Source of the DNA: Lentilitoribacter sp. Alg239-R112
GTDB taxonomy: Bacteria > Pseudomonadota > Alphaproteobacteria > Rhizobiales > Rhizobiaceae
NCBI RefSeq assembly: GCF_900537175.1
Contig: NZ_LS999833.1
Location: 930,001-994,000 of the forward strand
Direction of reading: 5' to 3'
DNA: 64,000 nucleotides
The notes beneath the pieces are model-generated. The model saw nothing but the letters and a program-made list of their open reading frames with translations. It searched no databases and was not told where the DNA came from. Numbering within the stretch: position 1 is the stretch's first letter; each line of letters starts with the position of its first letter. Positions 8,218-17,091 of this stretch are shown in pieces. The position numbers were made by a program, and so were the translations under genes.

Positions 8218-10686
8218 ATGGCCGCAGAGGAACCAAATCCGGAAGATCTTGAAATTGCCGACGAGCTGATTGCAGAACGTCGCGCAGAAGAGCCAGGGGA
8301 AACACCTGAGGATATGACATCTTGGCAGCGCCCTATTACAGCTGTCATTGATGTTATTAACCATCGCGCGGGTCAGCTAATTGCTCTGATGTTGGTGCCC
8401 TTAATCGCTATTGTGGTCTGGGAGGTGTTCTCTCGTAATGGTGACTCAATTTTGACGAATGCTGGCTTGGGCTGGATATCTGATGCCCTTGGCTTGGGAC
8501 CCACATTGATCGCTTATGACATGAGTCGAATGATCGCGGGTGTCCTTTGGATGGCAGGGGCTGGCTATGGCCTAATGCGCGGCGTACATATCCGCGCTGA
8601 TTTTCTTTATCGGAATTGGTCGGACAAAACTCAGGCCACAGTCGATGCTTCCCTGTATTTGCTGTTCTTTATTCCTTCCATGATTTTCTTTACATGGGTG
8701 GCGTCTGAATTTTGGTGGAAAGCCTTCATTAACGGAGAAACAAACCAAGTGGATAGTGCATGGGGCCCTCTATTGTGGCCTGCGCGTATAGCAATGCCAA
8801 TTGGTGGTGCACTATTGCTGTTGCAGGGTTTGCCTGAGATCTTCCGAGCATTCCACAAAATGGGAAAAGAGCGAGAGCGCATCTTTGTAAGACTATTGCC
8901 AATTTATCTCATCGGTTTAGTTTGGCTCGTGCTCGCAGTGTTTGAACCACAAATGGTACCTGGTGGTGAATGGTTCGAGGCTTTAACAAAAGCCAAATCG
9001 TCTCTGGATAAGCCTATCATCGGTCTCATCATGCTTGCAGCAATGTTGTTCGTGATCTTCATCGGCTTCCCAATCGCGTTTACCCTTGTCTTCTTGGCAT
9101 TTGTGTTCGGGATCTGGGGTGATAGCTTCTTGAAAACAACATTTATTTTCACTCTCCAAACTAACTCTTCAATGCTAAACGATCAACTTATGGCGGTGCC
9201 ATTGTTCGTGCTGATGGGGATCGTAATGGAAAGTGCCGGCCTGATGGAGCGACTATTCTCGTCCATCCAAATGATCATGTCGCGCGTGCGTGGTGCATTG
9301 TTCATTGCCGTGTTGATTGTGTCTACGATCTTTGCGGCAGCGACGGGTATTGTTGGTGCATCTGTGACCATGCTTGGTATTATGGCGGGCGCCACGATGA
9401 GCCGTGCCGGCTATGATGTGAAACTGGCTGCAGGGACCATTACAGCGGGCGGAACCTTGGGTATTCTGATTCCACCGTCGATCATGCTAATCGTGCTGGG
9501 GCCAGTGCTTGAGGTATCCACGCTTGATTTATTCCGGGCGGCGTTTGTTCCCGGTGCGATGCTCGCAGCCTTGTATCTGTTGTACACGCTTGGACGGTGC
9601 TGGCTGAACCCTAGTTTGGGGCCTATCCTTTCGGAAGAAGATCAGCCTGAAACGTCCAAATTCTATGGTGCAGAGGTTGCTTTAATCTGTCTGGGCGTTT
9701 TAACAATATGCAGGGTCTTTGGCCTTGGTATTGGCGGAACGTTTAGTGTGATCCCATTTGGTGGATTGCTTGCGCTGTTGATCGTGCTGGCGGTTGCTTA
9801 TCAAGCCTATCGCAAATTACCTATACTGCGCATAGCTCTGCCTGTGGCGGTTCTGTTCCACCTATACATGGTCTTTGCGAACCGTGGTGATGATGGCAGC
9901 CTGTCCGTTATGTCAATTGTGATGGCCGCGTTCATTCTGCTGTTGGCTTTCTTGGGGCGTCATATTTATGGCCAAGAGGCGGAGGAAAAATTCTACTTTG
10001 CACCGCTATGGGATGAGTTCTTTGCAGGGCTGATGCCGCCAACGATCTTGATCTCGTTTGCGCTTGGTTCAATTCTACTTGGTTTTGCGACACCTGCAGA
10101 AGCTGCGGCAATGGGTGCCTTTGGAGCGATCCTGCTGTCCATCGGGTACCGAAAGTTCACCATCAAGGGCTTCTTTGATAGCATGATCAAAACACTGGAA
10201 CTAACAGTGCTGATTATGTTCCTCGTGGCCGCATCCAACTTCTTTGGCGCACAGTTCAGTTCACTAGGTACACCGCAATTGTTGACTGATATATTGCTTG
10301 GCACGGATCTGTCGCCATACATTATGCTCTTGCTGGTGATGGCGCTGATCTTCTTGCTTGGCTGGCCACTGGAATGGGTTCCGATTGTTCTAATCGTTGT
10401 TCCAATCCTGTTACCTGTGGTTCAAGCGTTGGATCTGCATGGGCTAGATCGCTATGATCTGATGGTCTGGTTCGGCATCCTTGTGGCGGTTAACCTGCAA
10501 ACAGCTTGGCTCAGTCCGCCTGTTGCTCTTTCGGCCTACTTCTTGAAGGGGGTTGTGCCGAACTGGGATCTTAAGGACATCTATCTTGGTATGATGCAGT
10601 TCATGCTAGTACAGCTGACCGGCCTGGTCCTGCTGTTGATCTTCCCTCAGTTGGTGCTTTGGCTGCCAGCTTGGATGAGCCAGTAG
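8218..10686 (+). CDS. Fused TRAP transporter membrane subunit (DctQ plus DctM)
   Basis: An 822-residue fusion. After a charged cytoplasmic N-terminus (1-40) comes a DctQ-like four-helix part (about 45-240) and then a DctM-like large permease from about 255, with GFPIAFTLVF and ATGIVGASVTMLG typical of DctM. Between about residues 470 and 600 there is an added hydrophobic block that splits DctM, making it far longer than the usual DctM of about 430 residues; the family core resumes at LIPPTILISFALG-like sequence and GFATPAEAAAMG. It imports the DctP ligand using a sodium gradient. Stretches I counted by hand are richer in G+C (roughly 45-60%) than the preceding binding-protein gene (about 40%), hinting at a different history. 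Start ATG 8218 follows GGGAGGG. Confidence 0.9.
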   Translation: MAAEEPNPEDLEIADELIAERRAEEPGETPEDMTSWQRPITAVIDVINHRAGQLIALMLVPLIAIVVWEVFSRNGDSILTNAGLGWISDALGLGPTLIAYDMSRMIAGVLWMAGAGYGLMRGVHIRADFLYRNWSDKTQATVDASLYLLFFIPSMIFFTWVASEFWWKAFINGETNQVDSAWGPLLWPARIAMPIGGALLLLQGLPEIFRAFHKMGKERERIFVRLLPIYLIGLVWLVLAVFEPQMVPGGEWFEALTKAKSSLDKPIIGLIMLAAMLFVIFIGFPIAFTLVFLAFVFGIWGDSFLKTTFIFTLQTNSSMLNDQLMAVPLFVLMGIVMESAGLMERLFSSIQMIMSRVRGALFIAVLIVSTIFAAATGIVGASVTMLGIMAGATMSRAGYDVKLAAGTITAGGTLGILIPPSIMLIVLGPVLEVSTLDLFRAAFVPGAMLAALYLLYTLGRCWLNPSLGPILSEEDQPETSKFYGAEVALICLGVLTICRVFGLGIGGTFSVIPFGGLLALLIVLAVAYQAYRKLPILRIALPVAVLFHLYMVFANRGDDGSLSVMSIVMAAFILLLAFLGRHIYGQEAEEKFYFAPLWDEFFAGLMPPTILISFALGSILLGFATPAEAAAMGAFGAILLSIGYRKFTIKGFFDSMIKTLELTVLIMFLVAASNFFGAQFSSLGTPQLLTDILLGTDLSPYIMLLLVMALIFLLGWPLEWVPIVLIVVPILLPVVQALDLHGLDRYDLMVWFGILVAVNLQTAWLSPPVALSAYFLKGVVPNWDLKDIYLGMMQFMLVQLTGLVLLLIFPQLVLWLPAWMSQ

Positions 10687-10734
10687 TATGCAACCATTAT
10701 TAAGCGACATAGGTTCCATGTACTAAACACTTAT

Positions 10735-10769
10735 CTGAGTCAGTCATTTCTTTATACTTGCTGACTCAG
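10735..10769 (+). terminator. Stem-loop with T-run after dctQM
   Basis: CTGAGTCAG (10735-10743) pairs perfectly with CTGACTCAG (10761-10769), followed by TTTT. It is the first of two terminators between dctQM and the convergent dgoA. Confidence 0.65.
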
Positions 10770-10791
10770 TTTTAAAGGAACCGACATATTA

Positions 10792-10827
10792 GGGCGCTCT
10801 GTTATCATCAAACAGAGCGCCCTTTTT
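10792..10827. terminator. Strong intrinsic terminator
   Basis: GGGCGCTCTGTT (10792-10803) and AACAGAGCGCCC (10811-10822) form a 12-bp perfect stem with a 7-base loop, followed by TTTTT. It ends the TRAP transcript. The minus-strand dgo operon also runs towards it, though the T-tract favours the plus direction. Confidence 0.9.
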
Positions 10828-10903
10828 GTATGTCGCATAGATTACCAGCACAAAAACCTCTGACCGTCAGAGGGATAATATATCTTACGAGTGTCTGGAA
10901 GGG

Positions 10904-11512
10904 TTAGTTTTGAAATGCCTTGTCGTAAGCTTCAAGAATATCTTTGCCACGTGCGGCAACTTCACCCGCAGATAATCCTGCCTGATAAAGCGCTGAACCA
11001 AGACCAAAGCCTGAGGCACCAGCCTTGACCCATTCCGCAAAGTTAGACGGACCTGCACCACCCACCGCATAAACAGGCACATGTTTCGGCAGTACTGCTT
11101 TTAGTGCGGAGAGACCTTCTGGCTTAAGTGCAAAACCGGGGAATAATTTCAAACCTGTTGCACCGTGACGAATGGCAGTAAACGCTTCTGTCGCAGTTGC
11201 GACACCGGGCCAACTTTCCATACCGTTTGCTATCGTTGCATCAATCACATCAGGGTTACAATCAGGTGAGACAATCAAAGTACCACCTGCTTTCTTTACG
11301 TTGAGAACATCATCGGCGCTTAACACAGTGCCTGCACCAATCATAATATCATCATCAAAGGCATTTGATAATATTTCAATACTTTTCAAAGCATTCGGTG
11401 AATTGAGTGGAACTTCAATCTTATTAAACCCGATTGCTACCAATTCTTGGCAGATTTCTAACACTTCATGATTTTCAACACCGCGCAAAATCGCGATCAA
11501 ATTTCTTGACAT
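10904..11512 (-). CDS. dgoA: 2-dehydro-3-deoxy-6-phosphogalactonate aldolase
   Basis: A 202-residue class I aldolase of the KDPG/KDPGal family. The signature ILRG (8-11), Glu33 in KIEVP and the Schiff-base Lys122 in GLKLFPG are present. It splits KDPGal to pyruvate and glyceraldehyde 3-phosphate, the last step of the De Ley-Doudoroff galactose route. Its start overlaps the stop of dgoK by one base (TAATG), and it ends the minus-strand operon that also carries an ABC ATPase and an IclR regulator. The neighbouring galactosidases make galactose the obvious source. KDPGal rather than KDPG specificity rests on the dgoK partner. Confidence 0.9.
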   Translation of the reverse strand: MSRNLIAILRGVENHEVLEICQELVAIGFNKIEVPLNSPNALKSIEILSNAFDDDIMIGAGTVLSADDVLNVKKAGGTLIVSPDCNPDVIDATIANGMESWPGVATATEAFTAIRHGATGLKLFPGFALKPEGLSALKAVLPKHVPVYAVGGAGPSNFAEWVKAGASGFGLGSALYQAGLSAGEVAARGKDILEAYDKAFQN

Positions 11513-12453
11513 TATTTTACCTTTGTAAGAGTTTCTCGTGCTTGAATTAGACCTTTAAGCGTGAGTTCGGTCACATTTATCTTTTCAAAATCATGACCAA
11601 GAATATGAAGAGCCTGACTGTAAAGCTCGCCTAACTTGCCAGCCCCTAATAAATAGAGCTTTCCTGACGGCATGTTCTTCATAATCGATACGATCTCAGA
11701 ACCAATCAATAAGCCGGAAAGAAAAGCAGCTGTTTCAATTTGATTTGCTCCCTGCAAAACAGCACGAGCGCGTAAGGAAAAAATACTATTCAAAACCATA
11801 TCTGGCGCATGAACAGCCCTTGCTATGCCTTTCGCAAATTCATCTGCATCGGCACTTTTTTTATCTGTCAGCGTTTTTAGGACAGAATGCTCACAGATCA
11901 GCGAATAAAGCTCACCAGTTAAAGCTGTCGTAAATTGTTCGACCATGCCCCGATTAAGACAAATCCATTTACTGTGCGTTCCTGGCATACATAGAATACC
12001 CGACACGTCTTCACGACCTGATATAAAACCTGCAATCTGAGTTTCTTCACCGCGCATAACATCGGGAGGGTCCATTTGGCTGAGACCAGATAGTATATTC
12101 ACATCCAAACGTTGATCATGTGTCTTGGGTTGAACAATTTTACTTGCAACAGGATTGCAAGGGACTTGCACATAAGGTGCTTCTATCCACCCCTGCCGTG
12201 CGCCGACCATTCCACAAGCAACAATTTGCATTCTGGTACCTGAATGATCATCAAGCCAATCCGAAATTAACTCAAGCAATGCGGCTTCAAATTCGCAAGG
12301 TTCAAGTGAACTCATGCCTGTATCTGCTGTTTTTGCGTCGACCACCTGCCTGTATGACATCAGCCAAACACGTAAATTACTGGTACCCCAATCAACCGCA
12401 ATCCACGTGTCTTCGCCCCTGTCTAGGCTTGTGTCTTTGCGATCATCTAACAT
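11512..12453 (-). CDS. dgoK: 2-dehydro-3-deoxygalactonokinase
   Basis: A 313-residue kinase with the ASKHA-type phosphate motif VDWGTSNLRVWL near residues 19-30 and the family segment MPGTHSKWICL in the middle. It phosphorylates 2-keto-3-deoxygalactonate to KDPGal for the aldolase encoded next. Length fits the family (about 290-320). It follows the ABC ATPase gene by 54 bp in the same operon. The two earlier galactonate steps (lactonase, dehydratase) are not encoded in this window. Confidence 0.92.
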   Translation of the reverse strand: MLDDRKDTSLDRGEDTWIAVDWGTSNLRVWLMSYRQVVDAKTADTGMSSLEPCEFEAALLELISDWLDDHSGTRMQIVACGMVGARQGWIEAPYVQVPCNPVASKIVQPKTHDQRLDVNILSGLSQMDPPDVMRGEETQIAGFISGREDVSGILCMPGTHSKWICLNRGMVEQFTTALTGELYSLICEHSVLKTLTDKKSADADEFAKGIARAVHAPDMVLNSIFSLRARAVLQGANQIETAAFLSGLLIGSEIVSIMKNMPSGKLYLLGAGKLGELYSQALHILGHDFEKINVTELTLKGLIQARETLTKVK

Positions 12454-12507
12454 AAAAATACGCCTGTCCTTTCATAATCTGAACAATAGTGCTTAAAATG
12501 AAACCGT

Positions 12508-13569
12508 TTAGTACAGACGCTTACCAGTTGAAGTTTCAAAGTAAAGAACATCTTTTTCGTCAAAAGAAACGCCGGCGCTATCACCAAGTTTGACATTCGC
12601 TCGACCGTTCTTTTCTGCGATGATCTTTTCTCCCGACTGGGTCGATAGATAGATAAACGATACGCCGCCAAGTTCTTCAACGAGATCAACGCTTAAGTTA
12701 CCTGGCTTGTCAGTAGTTTCAATGTGCTCTGGACGTATACCTATTGTAACAGACCCATCAGCGATGGCATCTTTAAACTTTGGAGACAGTTTAGCTCCAG
12801 CTAATGCTTCCGCTGTTACACTTCCAGCTTTCAGTTCACCGCTAACAAAATTCATTGCAGGTGAACCTATAAAACCGGCCACAAACTGGTTGCAAGGATT
12901 TTCGTAGAGTTCAAGCGGTGCACCAACTTGCTCAATAAGACCATCACGCAAAACAACAATTTTATCAGCAAGCGTCATCGCTTCAACCTGATCATGGGTC
13001 ACATAAATCATGGTTGTACCAAGTTCACGATGAAGGCGGGCAATTTCGACGCGCATCTCGAGCCGAAGCTCGGCATCCAGGTTTGACAAAGGCTCATCAA
13101 ATAAAAATACTTCCGGTCCACGAACAATTGCGCGACCAATGGCTACTCTTTGTCTTTGACCACCAGACATCGCTTTTGGTTTACGGTCCATATATTCTTC
13201 AAGCTTCAAGATCGCCGCCGCTTTTGCCACTTTCTCATCAATGACATCCTTAGGCACTTTATTCATACGAAGACCAAAGCCCATATTTTCTGCCACGGTC
13301 ATATGCGGATAAAGTGCATATGTTTGGAAAACCATGGCAATGCCACGCTCTGCGGGATCAGCATGTGTAACGTCGTTACCGCCGATATCGATTTGACCGC
13401 CTGTTGTTTCTTCCAGGCCAGCAATCATTCTAAGAAGTGTTGATTTACCACAACCAGACGGGCCGACAAAAACCACAAATTCACCATCATCAATATCTAA
13501 ATCGACACCGTGTATGACTTCTACTTTGCCGTACTTTTTAATAATATTTGAAAGCTTAAGACCAGACAT
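12508..13569 (-). CDS. Sugar ABC transporter ATP-binding protein (UgpC/MsmK type)
   Basis: A 353-residue ATPase. Walker A GPSGCGKST (about 39-47), Q-loop FQTYALYPHM, signature SGGQRQRVAIGRA, Walker B FLFDEPLSNLD and the H-loop THDQVEAM are complete, and a C-terminal TOBE/MalK regulatory domain follows (GIRPEHIE). The start is MSGLKLSNI at 13569; a longer in-frame reading runs back into the IclR gene and is rejected. It almost certainly energises the galactoside permeases encoded divergently at 15904-17940, which have no ATPase of their own. Cotranscribed with IclR upstream (19 bp) and dgoK-dgoA downstream. Confidence 0.93.
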   Translation of the reverse strand: MSGLKLSNIIKKYGKVEVIHGVDLDIDDGEFVVFVGPSGCGKSTLLRMIAGLEETTGGQIDIGGNDVTHADPAERGIAMVFQTYALYPHMTVAENMGFGLRMNKVPKDVIDEKVAKAAAILKLEEYMDRKPKAMSGGQRQRVAIGRAIVRGPEVFLFDEPLSNLDAELRLEMRVEIARLHRELGTTMIYVTHDQVEAMTLADKIVVLRDGLIEQVGAPLELYENPCNQFVAGFIGSPAMNFVSGELKAGSVTAEALAGAKLSPKFKDAIADGSVTIGIRPEHIETTDKPGNLSVDLVEELGGVSFIYLSTQSGEKIIAEKNGRANVKLGDSAGVSFDEKDVLYFETSTGKRLY

Positions 13570-13588
13570 GCAGGGCTCCTTAGTGGTT

Positions 13589-14383
13589 TTAGTTGTGCTC
13601 CGGAAAACGCCATGTTTCCGAGGCCGTAGCAATTTGTTTCGCGCATTCAAGAACACGCGGCGCAAGTTTCTCCATCTCATCAAGTGATGATCTATGGGTT
13701 GAGTTCGTAACGGAAATGGCACCTAAAACATGGTTTTTCACGCTCAGTATTGGAACGGCAATACAGATAATACCCAACTCGTGCTCCTCCCTATCGAACG
13801 AAATTCCAGATTTTCTGATTTCGGATAGATGAGCGATCAGTGCATCTGCATTATCTAGTGTATTTGCCGTAAATTTGTGGAAGGATTGTTGCTGAAGTGC
13901 TTGTTGCAGTTCTTCTTCTTCTAGATACGCAAGCATAGCCTTGCCAACACCTGTGCAATAACCCGGCCCAACTTTGCCAGATTCAGAATACATTTCAATC
14001 GGATTTGCAGGGTTACGCTTATCCACATAAAGCACCTGCCCAGCATCAAGTTGTGCTAAATGAACTGTCATCTGTACGTCTTGAGCAAGTTCTTTGACAA
14101 ACGGGCGTGCGATTGGAGCAAGTGAACTTTGGCGCCATGCAGCATGGGCAAGCCTAATCAGGCGTACGCCCAAACTATAGGTTTGCGTGTGCTTATCAAA
14201 GGATAACATGCCTTGATTGGTTAGTGTCTGAAGAAACCTATAAAGTGTCGCTTTAGGATATTCGCTATTTTCTAATAGCTCCCCAAACCTAACAGGCCGC
14301 CCCATAGACGCAACTTGGTCTAAAGCAGCCAGTGCCTTTCCAACAGTCCCATCTCCAACATTTGCCTGCGCCATTTCTGTCAT
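13589..14383 (-). CDS. IclR-family regulator of the galactoside operons
   Basis: A 264-residue IclR protein with an N-terminal winged helix (about 12-75, SEYPKATLYRFLQTLTNQGML) and the effector domain (about 90-255). It is the first gene of the minus operon with the ATPase, dgoK and dgoA, and diverges from the binding-protein operon. It is therefore placed to control both arms from the 115-base shared promoter region, where an IclR-like dyad is present. The likely inducer is galactose or a galactoside derivative (inference). Confidence 0.92.
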   Translation of the reverse strand: MTEMAQANVGDGTVGKALAALDQVASMGRPVRFGELLENSEYPKATLYRFLQTLTNQGMLSFDKHTQTYSLGVRLIRLAHAAWRQSSLAPIARPFVKELAQDVQMTVHLAQLDAGQVLYVDKRNPANPIEMYSESGKVGPGYCTGVGKAMLAYLEEEELQQALQQQSFHKFTANTLDNADALIAHLSEIRKSGISFDREEHELGIICIAVPILSVKNHVLGAISVTNSTHRSSLDEMEKLAPRVLECAKQIATASETWRFPEHN

Positions 14384-14419
14384 CCCTCCCCCATCGCCGT
14401 TACCTAGCGATAAATATTA

Positions 14420-14448
14420 TTGACAACCCTACCGCAAACGATTTAAGA
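14420..14448 (+). promoter_or_regulatory. Candidate sigma70 promoter for the galactoside ABC operon
   Basis: TTGACA (14420-14425), a 17-base spacer and TTAAGA (14443-14448) give a consensus -35 and a weak -10, about 50 bases before the start codon of the binding-protein gene. Assigned by eye only. Confidence 0.4.
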
Positions 14449-14466
14449 TTTCAATATTCAAAATTA

Positions 14467-14485
14467 TGTTTCATTATTTGGAACA
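14467..14485. promoter_or_regulatory. Candidate IclR operator before the galactoside binding-protein gene
   Basis: TGTTTCA (14467-14473), five A/T bases, and TGGAACA (14479-14485) form an inverted repeat with one mismatched pair. The shape resembles IclR-family sites. It lies just downstream of the predicted promoter and abuts the Shine-Dalgarno, so binding would block the transcript. Confidence 0.45.
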
Positions 14486-14498
14486 AAGGGAGAGAGAA

Positions 14499-15740
14499 AT
14501 GAATTCAATTTTAAAATCAGGTATTGTGGGATTGTTTGCGACATCTATGTTGTCGACAGCCGCGATGGCCGGTGATCTCGTCATTAACTTTGATGACTTG
14601 AACCCAGCACCAAAAGCGGCTTTCGAAGCAGCTGTAGAAGCTTTTAAAGCTGCAAATCCAGATATCAATGTGACTGTAAACAACACAGACCGTGAAGCTC
14701 ACAAATCAGCGATCCGTAACTTTTTGACCAACGATGCGCCTGATATCACATCATGGTACCCGGGCAACCGAATGGCTCCGTTTGTTGATGCTGGCCTTTT
14801 TGAAGATATCTCTGACCTATGGGCATCGGATGCAAATCTATCTTCAAAATTTGAAGCCATTAAACCGACCATGACGCGTGATGGTAAGCAATGGGGTGTT
14901 CCATACACATATTACCAATGGGGCGTTTATTACCGCAAAGACATCTTTGATAAGCTTAATCTTTCAGAACCATCAAACTGGGGCGAAATGCTTCAGGCTT
15001 GCGGCACGATGAAAGACGCTGGGGTTACACCATTTACAATTGGTACAAAATTCCTTTGGACTGCCGCAGGTGTATTCGATTACATCAATCTTCGCACCAA
15101 TGGCTATGAAGTGCACAATGCATTGACCGCAGGTGAAATCAAATACACAGATGACCGGATTAAGAAAACTTTTGCTAACTGGGCAGAAATGATCGACAAA
15201 TGTACACCTGTTAAAAACCATGCAACGATGTCTTGGCAAGATGCGATTGCACCTTTTGCAAATGGCGATGCAGCAATGTACGTCATGGGCAACTTCTCAG
15301 TATCCAGCTATAAAGATGCTGGTTTGACGGATGATCAAATCGATTTCTTCCAATTTCCAGAAATCACACCTGGGTTAGCTCGTGCTGAGGAAGCTCCTGC
15401 GGATGCGCTGTTCATTCCAGCAAATGCCAAGAACAAAGAAGACGCGAAGAAGTTCTTGTCTTTCATTGCAACGCCACAAATTCAGGGCGAATGGAATAAA
15501 ACTCTTGGTCAACTTCCACCAAACTCAGATGCAGAAATCAACAAAGATGACAAATTCATTGTTGAAGGCTTTGAAACAGTATCAACGGCTTCTGGTCTAG
15601 CTCAATTCTATGACCGTGACGCACCGGCTGCAATGGCAAAGGCCGGTATGGAAGGCTTCCAAAAGTTCATGCTTGATCCAAGCAAGGTTGATGAAATTTT
15701 GGCTGATCTCGATAAAGTTCAGGCTGAAGTTTACAAATAG
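14499..15740 (+). CDS. Galactoside ABC transporter substrate-binding protein (CUT1 family)
   Basis: A 413-residue periplasmic protein. The ATG at 14499 is chosen because AAAGGGAGAG precedes it and a Sec signal peptide follows (cleavage after STAAMA). The upstream in-frame ATG at 14466 would put charged residues before the signal. The mature part is a type 1 sugar-binding fold (FEAAVEAFKAANPDINVTV near the start, WGVPYTYYQWGVYYRKDIF in the hinge region). With the two permeases, two galactosidases and the divergent ATPase it defines an importer for an oligosaccharide containing alpha- and beta-linked galactose, such as melibiose-type sugars or a galactosylglycerol. Confidence 0.9.
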   Translation: MNSILKSGIVGLFATSMLSTAAMAGDLVINFDDLNPAPKAAFEAAVEAFKAANPDINVTVNNTDREAHKSAIRNFLTNDAPDITSWYPGNRMAPFVDAGLFEDISDLWASDANLSSKFEAIKPTMTRDGKQWGVPYTYYQWGVYYRKDIFDKLNLSEPSNWGEMLQACGTMKDAGVTPFTIGTKFLWTAAGVFDYINLRTNGYEVHNALTAGEIKYTDDRIKKTFANWAEMIDKCTPVKNHATMSWQDAIAPFANGDAAMYVMGNFSVSSYKDAGLTDDQIDFFQFPEITPGLARAEEAPADALFIPANAKNKEDAKKFLSFIATPQIQGEWNKTLGQLPPNSDAEINKDDKFIVEGFETVSTASGLAQFYDRDAPAAMAKAGMEGFQKFMLDPSKVDEILADLDKVQAEVYK

Positions 15741-15758
15741 GTTCGTTAAAAATCTGTA

Positions 15759-15778
15759 GGGTCGGCTATTGCCGGCCC
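15759..15778 (+). terminator. Hairpin between binding-protein and permease genes
   Basis: GGGTCGGC (15759-15766) pairs with GCCGGCCC (15771-15778) through a 4-base loop with one wobble, followed by a pyrimidine run. It lies 19 bases after the binding-protein stop, as at the other transport operons here, and probably gives partial termination. Confidence 0.75.
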
Positions 15779-15903
15779 TCTTCTCCAACACTGACCACAT
15801 TTCATATCGTTAGACACTTGCCTCTAATGATATAAAATTTGATCATAGGATTAAGTTGAAGGCTAATGATCTGAGTTTTGATCAATGCCTTGTGGAGGGA
15901 CCA

Positions 15904-17091
15904 ATGGCGTTAGACACTTCAATGCAGATAAATCGAACAGATTCCAACATGCCACTGGTAGTGGTTTGTGTACTTTTTGCTGTCGCGGCACTTGTTGCTA
16001 TGTATAACATCAATATTGACAGCGTTATGTCCACATTTAACTACGAAAAACGTACTTTGGCCCGCGTCCCCGCATTTTTAATCCGGGTTACGCTTCTGGT
16101 CGTTGCGTTAATTGCTTTGTTTATTGCGATCACCAATTCAGCCATTTACAAACGGAACAAGATTGCATTTTCACCCTGGATATTCTTATCAGTCGGTCTT
16201 GTGTTTTTCTCTGTCTACGTCATCATCCCGATTTTTCAGTCAATCTCCTATTCTTTCACTCGTTGGGATGGTCTTTATGACATCAACGGCGTTTGGACTG
16301 GTGAATGGATTGGCTTGCATAACTATGTCGTGCTTTGGGATGATCCAAAATTCTGGACGTCACTTTGGAACAACTTTCTTTGGCTTGGGTTATTCATGCT
16401 TGCTGTTCCAATTGGTCTTGCTCTTGCATTATTCTTGAACCAAACCGTTCGTGGTATCCGGATTTATAAATCCCTCTTCTTTTTCCCATTTGTAATCTCG
16501 CAAGTTGTTGTCGGGCTAATATTTGCTTGGGCATATAATCCTGAATTTGGCCTCCTGGCTGAAGCATGGGGCATATTCTTCTGCGAAGACAAAACAAATA
16601 TCATGGGAAATCTTACGACTGTTTGCTCCATCGATCCACCATCCATTTTAGGCGACGAGGACTATGCAACATACGGGATTATTGCGGCTGGTCTGTGGCC
16701 CCAAATAGCCTACTGCATGATTTTATATCTAACGGGCCTTAACAATGTAGCCCACGATCAAATCGAGGCAGCCCGCTTAGATAATGCCAAGGGTTGGAAC
16801 ATGCTACGTTTCATTATATGGCCCCAACTGCAGCCTGCGACATTCATCGCTGTGGTTGTAACTGTTGTCGGGGCGCTTCGTTCATTTGATATGGTTGCGA
16901 CAATGACCCAAGGCGGCCCGTTTGGATCAACGAATGTTCTATCTTATTATATGTTCGACCAAGCTGTAGGCGAAGGTGTTGGCCGTTACGGCTATGGCTC
17001 ATCAATTGCAACGGTTCTATTTGCGATCATGCTCGTTTTCATAAGCGGCTTTCTCTACAGAATGTATCAAGATGAAAGGGAGGGCAGATAA
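15904..17091 (+). CDS. ABC sugar permease, MalF type, with extended N-terminus
   Basis: A 395-residue inner-membrane protein from ATG 15904 (GGAGGGA upstream; an earlier TTG at 15856 lacks a comparable site). Two extra hydrophobic segments (about 17-37 and 60-85) precede the usual six-helix permease core. The ATPase-docking loop EAARLDNAKGWNMLRFIIWPQLQP is present. A periplasmic insertion near residues 230-260 contains two cysteines that could form a disulfide. Stop and next start are adjacent (no gap), so it is coupled to the MalG-type partner. Confidence 0.9.
   Translation: MALDTSMQINRTDSNMPLVVVCVLFAVAALVAMYNINIDSVMSTFNYEKRTLARVPAFLIRVTLLVVALIALFIAITNSAIYKRNKIAFSPWIFLSVGLVFFSVYVIIPIFQSISYSFTRWDGLYDINGVWTGEWIGLHNYVVLWDDPKFWTSLWNNFLWLGLFMLAVPIGLALALFLNQTVRGIRIYKSLFFFPFVISQVVVGLIFAWAYNPEFGLLAEAWGIFFCEDKTNIMGNLTTVCSIDPPSILGDEDYATYGIIAAGLWPQIAYCMILYLTGLNNVAHDQIEAARLDNAKGWNMLRFIIWPQLQPATFIAVVVTVVGALRSFDMVATMTQGGPFGSTNVLSYYMFDQAVGEGVGRYGYGSSIATVLFAIMLVFISGFLYRMYQDEREGR

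Noticed and set aside
13570..13722. N-terminal extension of the galactoside ATPase into the IclR gene
   Set aside because: The extension has no homology to ATPases and overlaps a well-supported IclR coding region; MSGLKLSNI is the canonical beginning.
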